64,000 nucleotides of DNA from Yinghuangia soli (GTDB taxonomy: Bacteria > Actinomycetota > Actinomycetes > Streptomycetales > Streptomycetaceae), in assembly GCF_021502675.1 (NCBI RefSeq), contig NZ_JAKFHA010000044.1:1-64000 (forward strand). The letters run 5' to 3'. The first letter of the stretch is position 1, and every line of letters starts with the position of its first letter. Made by a program: the position numbers and the translations under genes. The notes below the pieces were generated by a model that was given only the letters and a program-made list of their open reading frames with translations, was not told the DNA's origin and ran no database searches. Positions 16,382 to 26,848 of this stretch are shown here, one piece after another.

Positions 16382-17482
16382 TCAACTGCGCCATGCCGGG
16401 CCGCGGATCACGTCCGAAGAGTCGGCGACGCATGCGGTGCCGTTGGCGATCTCGTCGGCGTCGAGGTCCCAGCCGACGACGCCGTCGCCGCGCCGGTCGA
16501 TCTCGATCATCCGGGCCTGCTCGGTGGTGTCGCCGGCCTCGACGTTGCAGACGACGACGGAGGCCCACGAGCGGCCGTCGAATGCGTTGGCGAGCGCGGC
16601 GACCGGCAGGGCGACGACGGTGAGAACGAGGGCCGACCACTGGCCGACCGCGGTGATCCGGCGGCGGCCGGACGAGGTCTGCTGGTGGCGTACGGCCCGC
16701 CCGCGCTTGTCGCGGCCCCGGCGTCCGGTGCGGTATTCGGCGATGACGCCGACCCGCAGCGCGCACGCGGTGACGCCGGTGGCCAGGGCCCACCACGGCC
16801 CGAAGAACACCGCCATCAGGACGGCGAGGGAGATCGGCACCGCGCAGGCGAGGCCGAGCAGCCGTGCCAGCGCGACGCGGTCGTCGCCGTGCGGGACAGC
16901 ACCGCGGGCCGCGAAGTACGCGAAGCTCACCCGGGAGCCGACCACCGCGACGAGGGCGGCGAGCAGGGCGTCCCCCAGCACCATGCCGACCAGGACGTCG
17001 GGCCAGTTGGCCGGGCCCATGGCCGTGATGACATCGCGCGTCTCGGTCCCGCCGCCGACCGTCCACGCGAGCTTGACCATGGGGAGGGCGATGAGCAGGA
17101 CGAGCAGGACGTAGTGCCCGGGGCCGCCATGGCGGTCCGCGGTGCGCTCCTCGGCTTCGCGGTGCGCGGCGTGGGCGGATGCCGGTTCGAGGGCAGGGCG
17201 GGACGTCTGGCCTGGGGCCGGGCCCGACTCCGGGCCCGACTCCGGGCCGGACTTCGGCTCGGAGTCGGGGGCGACTGCGGGGCTGACCGGCCGTTCGGGG
17301 GCGGGGCCGGGGGCGGACGCAGGATCGGAACGCCCTTGCGAAGCCTTGCCCGTAGGTCCGTCGGGGGCGGTGCCGGGTGCCTGCGCGCTGTTGTCGCGCT
17401 CCGTGTGCTCCGCGGGTTCGTCGCGCTCGTTGTGCTCGGCATGCTCCGCGCGCTCGGCATGTTCGTCGTGCTGGTCGTCCAC
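16382..17482 (-). CDS. membrane protein with a disordered N-terminus
   Basis: A protein of about 366 residues. The first ~115 residues are low-complexity and acidic/Pro-rich (DDQHDEHAERAEHAEHNERD, repeated SGPESGPESGP). About five transmembrane helices follow (YVLLVLLIALPMVKLAW; VLVGMVLGDALLAALVAVVG; LLGLACAVPISLAVLMAVFF; WALATGVTACALRVGVIAEY; WSALVLTVVALPVAALANAF) and a C-terminal domain of about 70 residues, probably extracytoplasmic, with two cysteines. GTG 17482 is a guess; codons upstream also lack stops. The family is not recognised. Bases 16165-16381 before it hold no gene. Confidence 0.6.
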   Translation of the reverse strand: MDDQHDEHAERAEHAEHNERDEPAEHTERDNSAQAPGTAPDGPTGKASQGRSDPASAPGPAPERPVSPAVAPDSEPKSGPESGPESGPAPGQTSRPALEPASAHAAHREAEERTADRHGGPGHYVLLVLLIALPMVKLAWTVGGGTETRDVITAMGPANWPDVLVGMVLGDALLAALVAVVGSRVSFAYFAARGAVPHGDDRVALARLLGLACAVPISLAVLMAVFFGPWWALATGVTACALRVGVIAEYRTGRRGRDKRGRAVRHQQTSSGRRRITAVGQWSALVLTVVALPVAALANAFDGRSWASVVVCNVEAGDTTEQARMIEIDRRGDGVVGWDLDADEIANGTACVADSSDVIRGPAWRS

Positions 17483-17776
17483 ACGGACCAGCGTGGCGGG
17501 CGCCCGGGCGGGCCGCGTCCGGCGACACGCGGCACCGGCGTCCTCCGCCCGTCCGGGCGAGTCCGACGGCTGGTGGCGGCGGTCCTCGCGGAGGTCGGTC
17601 GGCTTCGTGCGCGTATGCCGCCGATGCCCGGCTGCGCACTGGCCGCCCGCGTAAGGCTCTGGCAGGGTGTACGCGGTGCCGCCCAGGCCGGGGCCAGGCG
17701 GACGAGGCCAGGTCCCGGGGCAGACCGGACCTGCCCGCAGTGCCCGACCCGGCGGCGCCGGCTCATGGGGGCAGCC

Positions 17777-18553
17777 ATGCACGAGGCACGTCAGGCGCAG
17801 CAGTTCGGGTACGAGGTCTCGCCGCGGCCGGCGGCCGATTCGCAGCCGGCGCGCGAGGTCGAGGGCCGGATGCGCGCGATCAAGCGCGACGCGGACCGGC
17901 ACGCGCGGAAGCTCGCCCTGCTGGCCGGAGTGACCCTCGCGGCGGTGCTCGCCGTACAAGCCGTACCGATGGCGATCGGACCGGCCCTCGCCGCCACGGT
18001 GTTCCTCGGGCTCATGGCCTTGCTCTTCCTGGTCATGTTCGCCGCGACGCGCGGCAGCGGCAGGCAGGCGATCAAGGCGATCGAGGACCGCAACCGGCTG
18101 CTGTCCGGGCACGCCTGGCAGGTATGGCCCTGCCGGGTGGAGCAACGTGCCCACGAGAGACCAAAGTTCACGGCCAAGCGCATGGACGAGGTGATCGGCG
18201 TCGAGTCCTTCCGGGATTTCCGGGACGGAGCCGCCGGCCACCGCATCCACCTGCTCGCCCCGGACGGTGCGGTGTTCCGTACGTACTTCGGGGTCATGTC
18301 GGACGACGCCTGGCACGGCATGGCCGATGGGCTCGGCGCCGTGTGGGTGTGCGGCGATCTGCGTTTCACGACGTTGATGTGGACGCCGGGCGCGGAGCGC
18401 ATGTGGCCGGCGACGCCGGAGTCCTCCGTTCCGGAACTGGAGACGATCGGTGTCACCGAGGACCGGACAGGCGACCGGATGGCCGAGCCGGGAATCGTGG
18501 ACGACATCACTCGCAGCGCGGCCCGTTCAGCGCTGTCGCTGTGGCTGGGCTGA
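17777..18553 (+). CDS. membrane-anchored protein of unknown function
   Basis: A 258-residue protein. A GGGGG ribosome site supports ATG 17777; ATG 17765 is in frame. A basic N-terminal helix is followed by two close transmembrane segments (about residues 50-95: LALLAGVTLAAVLAVQAVPM, LAATVFLGLMALLFLVMFAA). The rest is a cytoplasmic alpha/beta region with IHLLAPDGAVFRTYFGVM and WVCGDLRFTTLMW, ending in an acidic tail. It is divergent from the other membrane protein gene; the 294-base spacer has no clear gene. No family is recognised. Confidence 0.7.
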   Translation: MHEARQAQQFGYEVSPRPAADSQPAREVEGRMRAIKRDADRHARKLALLAGVTLAAVLAVQAVPMAIGPALAATVFLGLMALLFLVMFAATRGSGRQAIKAIEDRNRLLSGHAWQVWPCRVEQRAHERPKFTAKRMDEVIGVESFRDFRDGAAGHRIHLLAPDGAVFRTYFGVMSDDAWHGMADGLGAVWVCGDLRFTTLMWTPGAERMWPATPESSVPELETIGVTEDRTGDRMAEPGIVDDITRSAARSALSLWLG

Positions 18554-18637
18554 GGAGTAGGCCAGGGCCCGTGGTCAGTACGAGCGGTGGCTGGGCAGGC
18601 TGCCGGTTCCGCGTCGCTGTGGCGGTCAACGGCGTTT

Positions 18638-18760
18638 ACTGACCGTCGACTTGCAGCCCCCTGCCCGGCCACGGCGTTGTACGCCCACTGCGCGCACCGG
18701 ACGCCGTCGTGGTTCGTGGACCACAGGCCGATGGCGTCGCCGTCGCGTTCACGCGGGTGT
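18638..18760 (-). pseudogene. decayed peptidoglycan-binding-like fragment
   Basis: The minus strand reads DAIGLWSTNHDGVRCAQW then AYNAVAGQG in one frame. After a one-base shift in a GGGG run it continues LQVDGQ followed by a stop. The pattern V.C.QW..N...G.GL.VDG is that of peptidoglycan-binding or similar secreted repeats. No complete gene surrounds it, so it looks like a frame-shifted remnant. Confidence 0.3.
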
Positions 18761-18786
18761 CTCGGTGCCGGGTCGCTTTCCCTGGG

Positions 18787-19158
18787 TCACACGTCCCTGC
18801 TGCGGCGTTCCCGTATGCGGCTGCTCGTGCGCGCGGCGCCGCGGCGCGGGGGCCGCCGGCCATCGTGTCGGCTCCCGGATATCCGTCCGCGCCGTCCGCC
18901 CCGAGGCCGCACCCGGCTCAGCGTCACCAGTGCTGCGCCGCCCGCTACCAGCCCAGCGCCGACGGCGAACGCGATGCCCCACTCGGGCGCGCGTACGTCG
19001 GTCCGCAGCGCCTCGCCGACCCGGCCGAACGGGAACCCCGCCGCGGCGAACCGCCACAGGCCGAGCGCGCACAGCGGCACGGCGTGCGCGGCCCACATCA
19101 CCCAGCGCGGCGGGGCGGGGCCCTCGGGCGGCGGCGGGGCGGCGGGGATGGTGGTCAC
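18787..19158 (-). CDS. small membrane protein, possibly truncated
   Basis: A 123-residue protein. GTG 19158 follows GGAGG. A Pro-rich N-terminus leads into two hydrophobic helices (WVMWAAHAVPLCALGLWRF and GIAFAVGAGLVAGGAALVTL), then a very basic Arg-rich tail. Similar streptomycete proteins, from memory, continue with two further helices, so this copy may be shortened after the second. It shares an 80-base divergent spacer with a TetR gene and is the likely target of that repressor. Confidence 0.6.
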   Translation of the reverse strand: MTTIPAAPPPPEGPAPPRWVMWAAHAVPLCALGLWRFAAAGFPFGRVGEALRTDVRAPEWGIAFAVGAGLVAGGAALVTLSRVRPRGGRRGRISGSRHDGRRPPRRGAARTSSRIRERRSRDV

Positions 19159-19204
19159 GGGTACCTCCGGGGTGCCGGGGGGCGGGCGCAATTACAGAAC
19201 TCTT

Positions 19205-19232
19205 AGTTCCGAAACTAGTAGTTCCGTATGAT
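19205..19232 (+). promoter_or_regulatory. TetR operator and leaderless promoter, copy 1
   Basis: AGTTCCGAAACT (19205-19216), three bases, then AGTTCCGTAT (19220-19229) running into the -10 TATGAT (19227-19232), six bases before the ATG at 19239. The same 12+3+10 arrangement recurs at 21256-21283 and 21392-21419. Confidence 0.65.
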
Positions 19233-19238
19233 GGCAGA

Positions 19239-19850
19239 ATGGCAATCGAGGGGCAACGCGCAGGCCGGCCGCGCGACGACCGGGTGGACGCGGCGATCGT
19301 CGCCGCCACCCGCGAACTGCTGGCCGAAGTCGGTTACGCGGGCCTGACGATGGACGCGGTGGCGGCCCGGGCGGGCGTCGGCAAGGGGGCGATCTACCGC
19401 CGCCACGCGGCCAAGGCCGAGATGGCGTTCGCCGCCACGGTGTACGGGATGGATCCGCGGACCTTCGCTGACACCGGCTCGCTGCTCGGCGACCTCACCG
19501 CGCTCGCCGAGGCGGTCGCGGGGGACCTGGGCGACCCCGCCGCGTCCCGCGCGATCATGAGCCTGCTCGGCGAGATCGGCGACGACACGGCCTCGGTCGC
19601 GCAGTTCCTCAAGGCCTGCGTCGAGCCGGAAGTCGCGCGGCACCTGGAAATCCTCGAGCGCGCGGCCGACCGCGGCGAACTCGCCGCCCCGCCGGACGCC
19701 GAACTGGTCCACTCGGTGGTCGGCGGCACGGTGATGGCCTGGCTCCTCGTCCACCACCGGGCCCCGGACGGGCTCGCGGAGAAGCTGGCCCGGTTCATGC
19801 ACGCCGCGCTCACCGGGGCGGCGCCGCCGCGCGAGAGTGACGGTGTCTGA
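19239..19850 (+). CDS. TetR/AcrR family regulator (paralogue A)
   Basis: A 203-residue repressor. The N-terminal helix-turn-helix is VDAAIVAATRELLAEVGYAG, LTMDAVAARAGVGKGAIYRR. The C-terminal domain is of the TetR_C type with MSLLGEIGDD. It is about two-thirds identical to the regulator at 21426 (shared AGRPRD.RVDAAIVAATRELL and DTGSLLGDLTALAE), so the two are a duplication. It is leaderless, with its operator overlapping the -10 box, implying autorepression and control of the divergent membrane protein gene. Confidence 0.9.
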   Translation: MAIEGQRAGRPRDDRVDAAIVAATRELLAEVGYAGLTMDAVAARAGVGKGAIYRRHAAKAEMAFAATVYGMDPRTFADTGSLLGDLTALAEAVAGDLGDPAASRAIMSLLGEIGDDTASVAQFLKACVEPEVARHLEILERAADRGELAAPPDAELVHSVVGGTVMAWLLVHHRAPDGLAEKLARFMHAALTGAAPPRESDGV

Positions 19851-19994
19851 CGGGAACTCGCCTGGTAGGCAAGGGGGATGGCTGTCAGGAGGGCGAAGGC
19901 GCTCGAACCTGCGATGCTCGGGCGCCAGGTCGACCCGGCCCGCTACCGGGGCCTGGCTCGCTCCCCCTTCGCGCCCTGAGGCTGAGCCTGAGAC

Positions 19995-20408
19995 CTACAA
20001 GCCCGCGGCGGAGCCGACGTCGTTCATCTGCACCCCGCCGCCCGGCTTGGCGGTCAGGAATCCCTGACCGCGCACCGCCACCGTCCAGGCCGACCGGACG
20101 TCATCGGCCGGCACCCGAAGCCGCCGTCCGTCCGCGAACAGCACGCGGAGCGTCCCCTGATCGGACACCTCGACCTCGGCAACAACCTGACGTACCAGCT
20201 CGACCGCCTTGGCGAGGTTCGTCTGCGGCCAGGCCGCCACCCTGTAGCTGCGTTGGTCGGCGACAAGTTCCGCCCAGGTGCAGAGCGCGATCTCGTGCGA
20301 CCCGATGCGGAGACTCAGCTCGTGGTCGACGACCACCTGGCTGACGCCCAGCCCGCGGAAAGCGGGTACGCGCCAACCGTCGTCCACCCGCACGATGCCC
20401 TGATCCAT
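19995..20408 (-). CDS. DUF6188-like protein
   Basis: A 137-residue cytoplasmic protein. It opens DGWRVPAFRGLGVSQVVVDHELSLRI (given here in two parts: DGWRVPAFRGLG, SQVVVDHELSLRI) and closes with GTLRVLFADGRRLRVPADD, AWTV and LTAKPGGGVQMND. This is the layout of the small DUF6188 family of actinomycetes, whose function is unknown. A -10 TACGGT lies six bases before the ATG, so it is probably leaderless. Bases 19851-19994, between it and the convergent TetR gene, hold imperfect inverted repeats only. Confidence 0.66.
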   Translation of the reverse strand: MDQGIVRVDDGWRVPAFRGLGVSQVVVDHELSLRIGSHEIALCTWAELVADQRSYRVAAWPQTNLAKAVELVRQVVAEVEVSDQGTLRVLFADGRRLRVPADDVRSAWTVAVRGQGFLTAKPGGGVQMNDVGSAAGL

Positions 20409-20414
20409 GCCGTC

Positions 20415-20420
20415 ACCGTA
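20415..20420 (-). promoter_or_regulatory. -10 box of the DUF6188-like gene
   Basis: TACGGT on the minus strand lies six bases before the ATG at 20408. No ribosome site is seen, consistent with a leaderless transcript. Confidence 0.4.
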
Positions 20421-20525
20421 GCGAGCGGTCGGCCGCCGCGGCCGCGGATTTTCCTGCGACTGAGTGATCGCGGGCCGCCCGTGAACGCCATCGCGGCCGC
20501 GCCGCGACGACGTCAGGCGAAGGCG

Positions 20526-21128
20526 TCAACCCGCCTTCCGCTTCGCCGCGTTCGCCTGCCACTCGCGGCCGATCGAGCGCATCAGCGCCGGGTAGACCCC
20601 GATGTACCGGAACGGCTTGATGGCGGCCATGTACGCGGTACCGAAGAACCCGTTCGGTTTGACCAGGACGGCCATCTGGCCGCGGTAGCCGCCCGACCCG
20701 TCCGGGACCCAGCCGATGTGCATCACGCCGTGCACGGTCTTGTTGCCCATCTCGGAGGCCCACTCGTCGTCCGTGAGGTACACGGAGGTGAACGGGGATG
20801 CACCGAGGTCGGGACCGCGGGGGCCGTCCCGCAGATCCTCCGGAAGGCGGTCGCGCAGCGACGGCAGGCGGGAGCCGACGCCGGCATCCGCCTTGTCCCA
20901 GCCGAGCAGCTTCCCGAGTCTCCAGCGGATGGCGAACAGTGCGCGGGAGACGGGGCCTTCGCCGTTCACTCCGCCGCTGACGCCGTCGGTGACCTGGCGT
21001 ACCAGCCACACGAAGTCGTCGGGGCCGCCGGGGGTGGGCAGTGCCCATACGTCCTCGACCGTGAAGTCGCCCGCGATCTCGTGGATGCGCCAGGGGCGTT
21101 CGGCGTGGGCGGTACGGGGAAGCCGCAT
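20526..21128 (-). CDS. DUF2867 domain-containing protein
   Basis: A 200-residue protein: FTVEDVWALPTPGGPDDF near the start, then ALFAIRWRLGKLLGWD, FTSVYLTDDEWASEMGNKTV, VMHIGWVPDG, KPNGFFGTAYMAAIKPFRYI and MRSIGREWQ. These blocks fit DUF2867, a lipocalin/SRPBCC-like domain often linked to short-chain reductases. A GAGAGGA ribosome site supports ATG 21128. Its promoter is the minus-strand half of the compound operator at 21240-21289, giving a leader of about 100 bases, so it should be controlled by the TetR pair. Confidence 0.8.
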   Translation of the reverse strand: MRLPRTAHAERPWRIHEIAGDFTVEDVWALPTPGGPDDFVWLVRQVTDGVSGGVNGEGPVSRALFAIRWRLGKLLGWDKADAGVGSRLPSLRDRLPEDLRDGPRGPDLGASPFTSVYLTDDEWASEMGNKTVHGVMHIGWVPDGSGGYRGQMAVLVKPNGFFGTAYMAAIKPFRYIGVYPALMRSIGREWQANAAKRKAG

Positions 21129-21239
21129 GTGCGGGTCCTCTCCAAGTGGTCGTGCTCTCGGTGGCGTGGGGGAGGGTCGACAGCACGCCGCCCACGGCAC
21201 CGGGGCTGCGGCCGCCACGGGCATGGCATCCCTTCGCTC

Positions 21240-21289
21240 AAAATACCGAACTGCTGGTTCCGGAACTCGTAGTTTCGTATTTTGACAGA
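21240..21289. promoter_or_regulatory. bidirectional TetR operator, copy 2
   Basis: The central palindrome GGTTCCGGAACT (21256-21267) is flanked three bases away on both sides by AGTTTCGTAT (plus, 21271-21280) and AGTTCGGTAT (minus, 21252-21243). Each runs into a TATTTT -10 box. On the minus strand it drives the DUF2867 gene; on the plus strand it faces a dead TetR fragment. Homology continues outward, so about 74 bases form an imperfect inverted repeat. Confidence 0.65.
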
Positions 21290-21346
21290 AGGGTGCCCTC
21301 CGGACAACGGCCGGGGTGGCCGTGACGGCGGCCTGCGGCGCACGTC
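21290..21346 (+). pseudogene. fossil 5' end of a third TetR paralogue
   Basis: Directly after the promoter copy at 21271-21289, where the two intact TetR genes have ATG, this copy has AGG. It is followed by codons giving VPSGQRPGWP, aligning with AIEGQRAGRP and ATDGPRAGRP of the paralogues, then a TGA. It looks like the remnant of a duplicated regulator lost by start-codon mutation and decay or deletion. The rest of the 297-base spacer 21129-21425 is promoter DNA. Confidence 0.45.
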
Positions 21347-21391
21347 CATGCGCGGCCCGCCACGTCGGCGTCCCGTGCCGACCCGGTCCAT

Positions 21392-21419
21392 AGTTCTGAA
21401 ACCAGGGGTTCCGTATACT
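21392..21419 (+). promoter_or_regulatory. TetR operator and leaderless promoter, copy 3
   Basis: AGTTCTGAAACC (21392-21403), three bases, GGTTCCGTAT (21407-21416), and the -10 TATACT (21414-21419) lying six bases before the ATG at 21426. Spacing is identical to copies 1 and 2. Confidence 0.65.
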
Positions 21420-21425
21420 GGCCGG

Positions 21426-22013
21426 ATGGCAACCGACGGGCCACGCGCAGGGCGGCCGCGCGACAACCGGGTGGACGCGGCGATCGTCGCGGCCACCCGC
21501 GAACTCCTGGCCGAAGTCGGCTACGCAGGTCTGACGATGGATGCCGTCGCAGCCCGCGCCGGGGTCGGAAAAGCGGCCATCTACCGCCGCTACTCCACCA
21601 AGCCGGAGGTCGCCTTCGCGGCCGCCGTCCACGGCGTCGACCTCCGCCCGCCCGGCGACACGGGCTCCCTGCTCGGCGACCTGACCGCGCTCGCCGAGGT
21701 GATCGTCGGCCATCTGAGCAATCCGGCCGCGTCCCGCGCGCTGATGAGCCTCCTCGGCGAGATCGGCAACGACCCGGAACTCACCCGCCAGTTCCTCACG
21801 ACCTTCGTCGAACCCGAAGTCGCCGGCAACGCCGAACTCCTGCAGCGCGCCGTCGACCGGGGCGAACTCGCCGAGATGCCCGACGTGGAGCTGTTCCACT
21901 CCGCCTTCGGCGGCGCCGTCATGGCCTGGCTCCTCGTCCACCACCGCCCCCCGAAGGGCTTCCCCGAACGCCTCGCCCGCTTCATGCATGCCGCCCTCAC
22001 CGGCGACACGTAA
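21426..22013 (+). CDS. TetR/AcrR family regulator (paralogue B)
   Basis: A 195-residue repressor closely related to the protein at 19239. The helix-turn-helix LTMDAVAARAGVGKAAIYRR is nearly identical, so both should read the same operator. The ligand domain diverges more (IGNDPELTRQFLTTFVEPEV), suggesting a different inducer or heterodimer formation. It is leaderless. It is convergent with the next TetR gene. Confidence 0.9.
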   Translation: MATDGPRAGRPRDNRVDAAIVAATRELLAEVGYAGLTMDAVAARAGVGKAAIYRRYSTKPEVAFAAAVHGVDLRPPGDTGSLLGDLTALAEVIVGHLSNPAASRALMSLLGEIGNDPELTRQFLTTFVEPEVAGNAELLQRAVDRGELAEMPDVELFHSAFGGAVMAWLLVHHRPPKGFPERLARFMHAALTGDT

Positions 22014-22140
22014 CCCTGATCGTGCCGGCCGTCGTGGACGTCGGCATCGTCCTCGCGAACCGCGCGACCCTGCCCGAGAGCTGCCGCATGACCGGTCGGA
22101 TCCGGCAATGCCGAGTCCGGATGCTGTGTTGCCGGGATGT

Positions 22141-22719
22141 TCAGCCGAGAAGCGCGCGCAGTGCCGTGTCGGCGACGCGGCTCAGTTCGGTGCGGGTGCG
22201 TCCGGCGGCTGCTTGGACGGCGATGCCGTCGGAGATGGTGTGGACGAGTGCCGCCAACTCGGCCGCCGTGTAGCCGGGCGGCAGGTCGTCGGCCTGTTCC
22301 AGGCGTTTGCGCAGTGCCGCCTCGCCGGCCTTTCGTACGGCGACCGCGTTCCGCCGGACGGGCTCCGAGTCGGGTCCTCCGGCGTGGACGCTCTTGACGC
22401 ACAGGCATCCGCGCGAGCCGCCATGGCCCGCGGTGAGCTCGATCGCGCCGTGGATCAGGAGCCGGACGACCTCGTCGGCGGTGGGCGCGTCCAGCGCGGC
22501 GGCGGCGTAGCCGCCGGGGCCTTCGAGGTAGCGCGCGAGGACTGCGCCGAAGAGCTCCTCCTTGTTGCCGAAGGCGGCGTAGAGGCTGGGCTTGTTGATG
22601 CCCATGGCGGTGGTCAGGTCGGTCAGCGAAGTGCCCTCGTAGCCCTGGCGCCAGAAGACCTCGAGGGCGCGGTCGAGCGCGGTGTCGGCGTCGAATGCGC
22701 GCGGGCGTCCGCCGGGCAT
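22141..22719 (-). CDS. TetR/AcrR family regulator
   Basis: A 192-residue repressor of a different subgroup: GRPRAFDADTALDRALEVFW, RQGYEGTSLTDLTTAMGINK and PSLYAAFGNKEELF, then a C-terminal domain with GCLCVKSVHAGG, which holds a closely spaced Cys pair. A GGGAGGA ribosome site precedes the ATG. It is divergent from an oxidoreductase gene, with two matched operators in the 102-base spacer, implying control of both genes. Confidence 0.9.
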   Translation of the reverse strand: MPGGRPRAFDADTALDRALEVFWRQGYEGTSLTDLTTAMGINKPSLYAAFGNKEELFGAVLARYLEGPGGYAAAALDAPTADEVVRLLIHGAIELTAGHGGSRGCLCVKSVHAGGPDSEPVRRNAVAVRKAGEAALRKRLEQADDLPPGYTAAELAALVHTISDGIAVQAAAGRTRTELSRVADTALRALLG

Positions 22720-22737
22720 GTGTCCTCCCTAGTTTTA

Positions 22738-22802
22738 TACCTATCGGTACGTTACCTCTTGCGCCCGGCCTTGCTCCGCCTCTAGTTTCATACCGTTCGG
22801 TA
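22738..22802. promoter_or_regulatory. paired TetR operators
   Basis: TACCTATCGGTA (22738-22749) and TACCGTTCGGTA (22791-22802) are near-palindromes, each within a longer direct repeat starting CTAGTTT. They lie 53 bases apart between the divergent TetR and Gfo/Idh/MocA genes, one next to each start. Confidence 0.65.
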
Positions 22803-22821
22803 CATAACTGGGGAGTGAGTC

Positions 22822-23901
22822 ATGATCCGAGTCGGAGTCGTCGGGGCGAGCGGATGGGCGGACGGGTCGCACTTGCCCGCTCTCACCGGGCTGCCCGAGT
22901 ACAAGGTGACCGCGGTCGCGACGACCAACCAGGCCAGCGCGGACCGCGTGGCCGCCGCGCACGGCGTCCGGCACGCCTTCGCGGACGCCGCCGAGCTCGT
23001 CGCCCACCCCGACGTCGACCTGGTCGTCGTCTCGGTCCGGGTGACGGGGCACGCCGCGGTGATCCGGGCCGCACTGGACGCGGGCAAACACGTCGTGTCC
23101 GAGTGGCCGCTCGCCGTCGACGAACGGGAGGCGCGCGAACTGGCCGAAGCAGCCGCGGCATCAGGCGTCCACCATGCGGTCGTCCTGCAGGGCCGCCACT
23201 CCGCGAGCGCCGCATTCGCCGCCGACCTGCTCGCCGAGGGCCGCATCGGGACGCTTCAGTCGGCCGCGCTCATCGCGGCAGGCGACCCCTTCGGAGGGAG
23301 CAGCATCCCCGCCGAACTCGCCTGGAGCCTCGACCCCGCGGCCGGCAACTCGATCCTCACGATCATGGCCGGCCACTTCCTGGCGACCCTGGAACGCGTC
23401 GCCGGCCGCTTCACCGAGGTCTCGGCGCGACTTCCTCGCGTGCACGAACGCGTCCGGATCGGCGACACCGACCGAACCGAGGCGAACGCAACCCCCGACC
23501 AGGTACTGGTGCACGGACTGCTGGAGGGCGGCGCCACCGCGTCGGTGACCATCCACGGCGGCAACGGGCGCACCCCGGACGGCTTCCTCCTCAAGCTCGC
23601 AGGAAGCACCGGCACCCTCACCGCCACGCCCGCGGAACCAGGGTCGTTCATCCACTGGAGCGACTGGGAGATCCGGGTCGACGGCGAACTCCTGGCAGTG
23701 CCGGAGTCGTACCGGACCATCCCCGCCGGCATCCCTGCCGGCCCGCCCGCCAACATCGCCGCACTTTACCGGGAGGTCGCCGCCGCCTTGACCGAACAGC
23801 GCCGTCCCGAACCCGACTTCGCCGCCGGCCTGCGCCACCACCGGCTCCTCGCCGCGATCGAACGTGCCGCAGCCACCACGGCCCCGCAGCAAGTCCCGTG
23901 A
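22822..23901 (+). CDS. Gfo/Idh/MocA family oxidoreductase
   Basis: A 359-residue NAD(P)-dependent dehydrogenase. The Rossmann motif is IRVGVVGASGWADG. The DVDLVVVSVRVTGH strand and the AGKHVVSEWPLAV motif (the family's catalytic-lysine EKP-type segment, here EWP) are present, followed by the C-terminal beta-sheet domain. It acts on sugars, cyclitols or related polyols, or biliverdin-like substrates. A GGGAG ribosome site precedes the ATG. It is divergent from and probably repressed by the TetR at 22141. It is related to the protein at 50141. Bases 23902-24147 after it contain no gene. Confidence 0.88.
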   Translation: MIRVGVVGASGWADGSHLPALTGLPEYKVTAVATTNQASADRVAAAHGVRHAFADAAELVAHPDVDLVVVSVRVTGHAAVIRAALDAGKHVVSEWPLAVDEREARELAEAAAASGVHHAVVLQGRHSASAAFAADLLAEGRIGTLQSAALIAAGDPFGGSSIPAELAWSLDPAAGNSILTIMAGHFLATLERVAGRFTEVSARLPRVHERVRIGDTDRTEANATPDQVLVHGLLEGGATASVTIHGGNGRTPDGFLLKLAGSTGTLTATPAEPGSFIHWSDWEIRVDGELLAVPESYRTIPAGIPAGPPANIAALYREVAAALTEQRRPEPDFAAGLRHHRLLAAIERAAATTAPQQVP

Positions 23902-24147
23902 AGCTGTCGCGCATCCCACCGGGCAGGTAAGCCGCAACGGTCGCGGCCGAGCCTGGTGACGTGGTGACGCGGTGGCGCACGAAAGGGGCCCACGGCGGCG
24001 AATGCAGGCCCACGTACGGCAGGAAGGGGCCGACGCGCCGTCGGTACTTGCCGTCGGCACGTCGATGGACACCCTTCACTGCCGTCGTGGCACCCTGCCG
24101 CCTCGACCGGTGCGCGGCGGGTCAGCCGCCGAGAGCCGTCAGCGGGC

Positions 24148-26787
<2,640 letters not shown>

Positions 26788-26803
26788 AATACCTTCCAGG
26801 TGG
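26788..26803. promoter_or_regulatory. catabolic-island operator, copy 1
   Basis: AATACCTTCCAGGTGG with a palindromic core, ACCT-TCC-AGGT, immediately before the GH3 start codon and in the divergent GH3/TetR spacer. It matches the copy at 30718-30733 at 14 of 16 bases. Confidence 0.6.
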
Positions 26804-26848
26804 CATGTTTTCACTGTCGAGTGCGGGATCTCAAGGAGCAGGGCGGCA

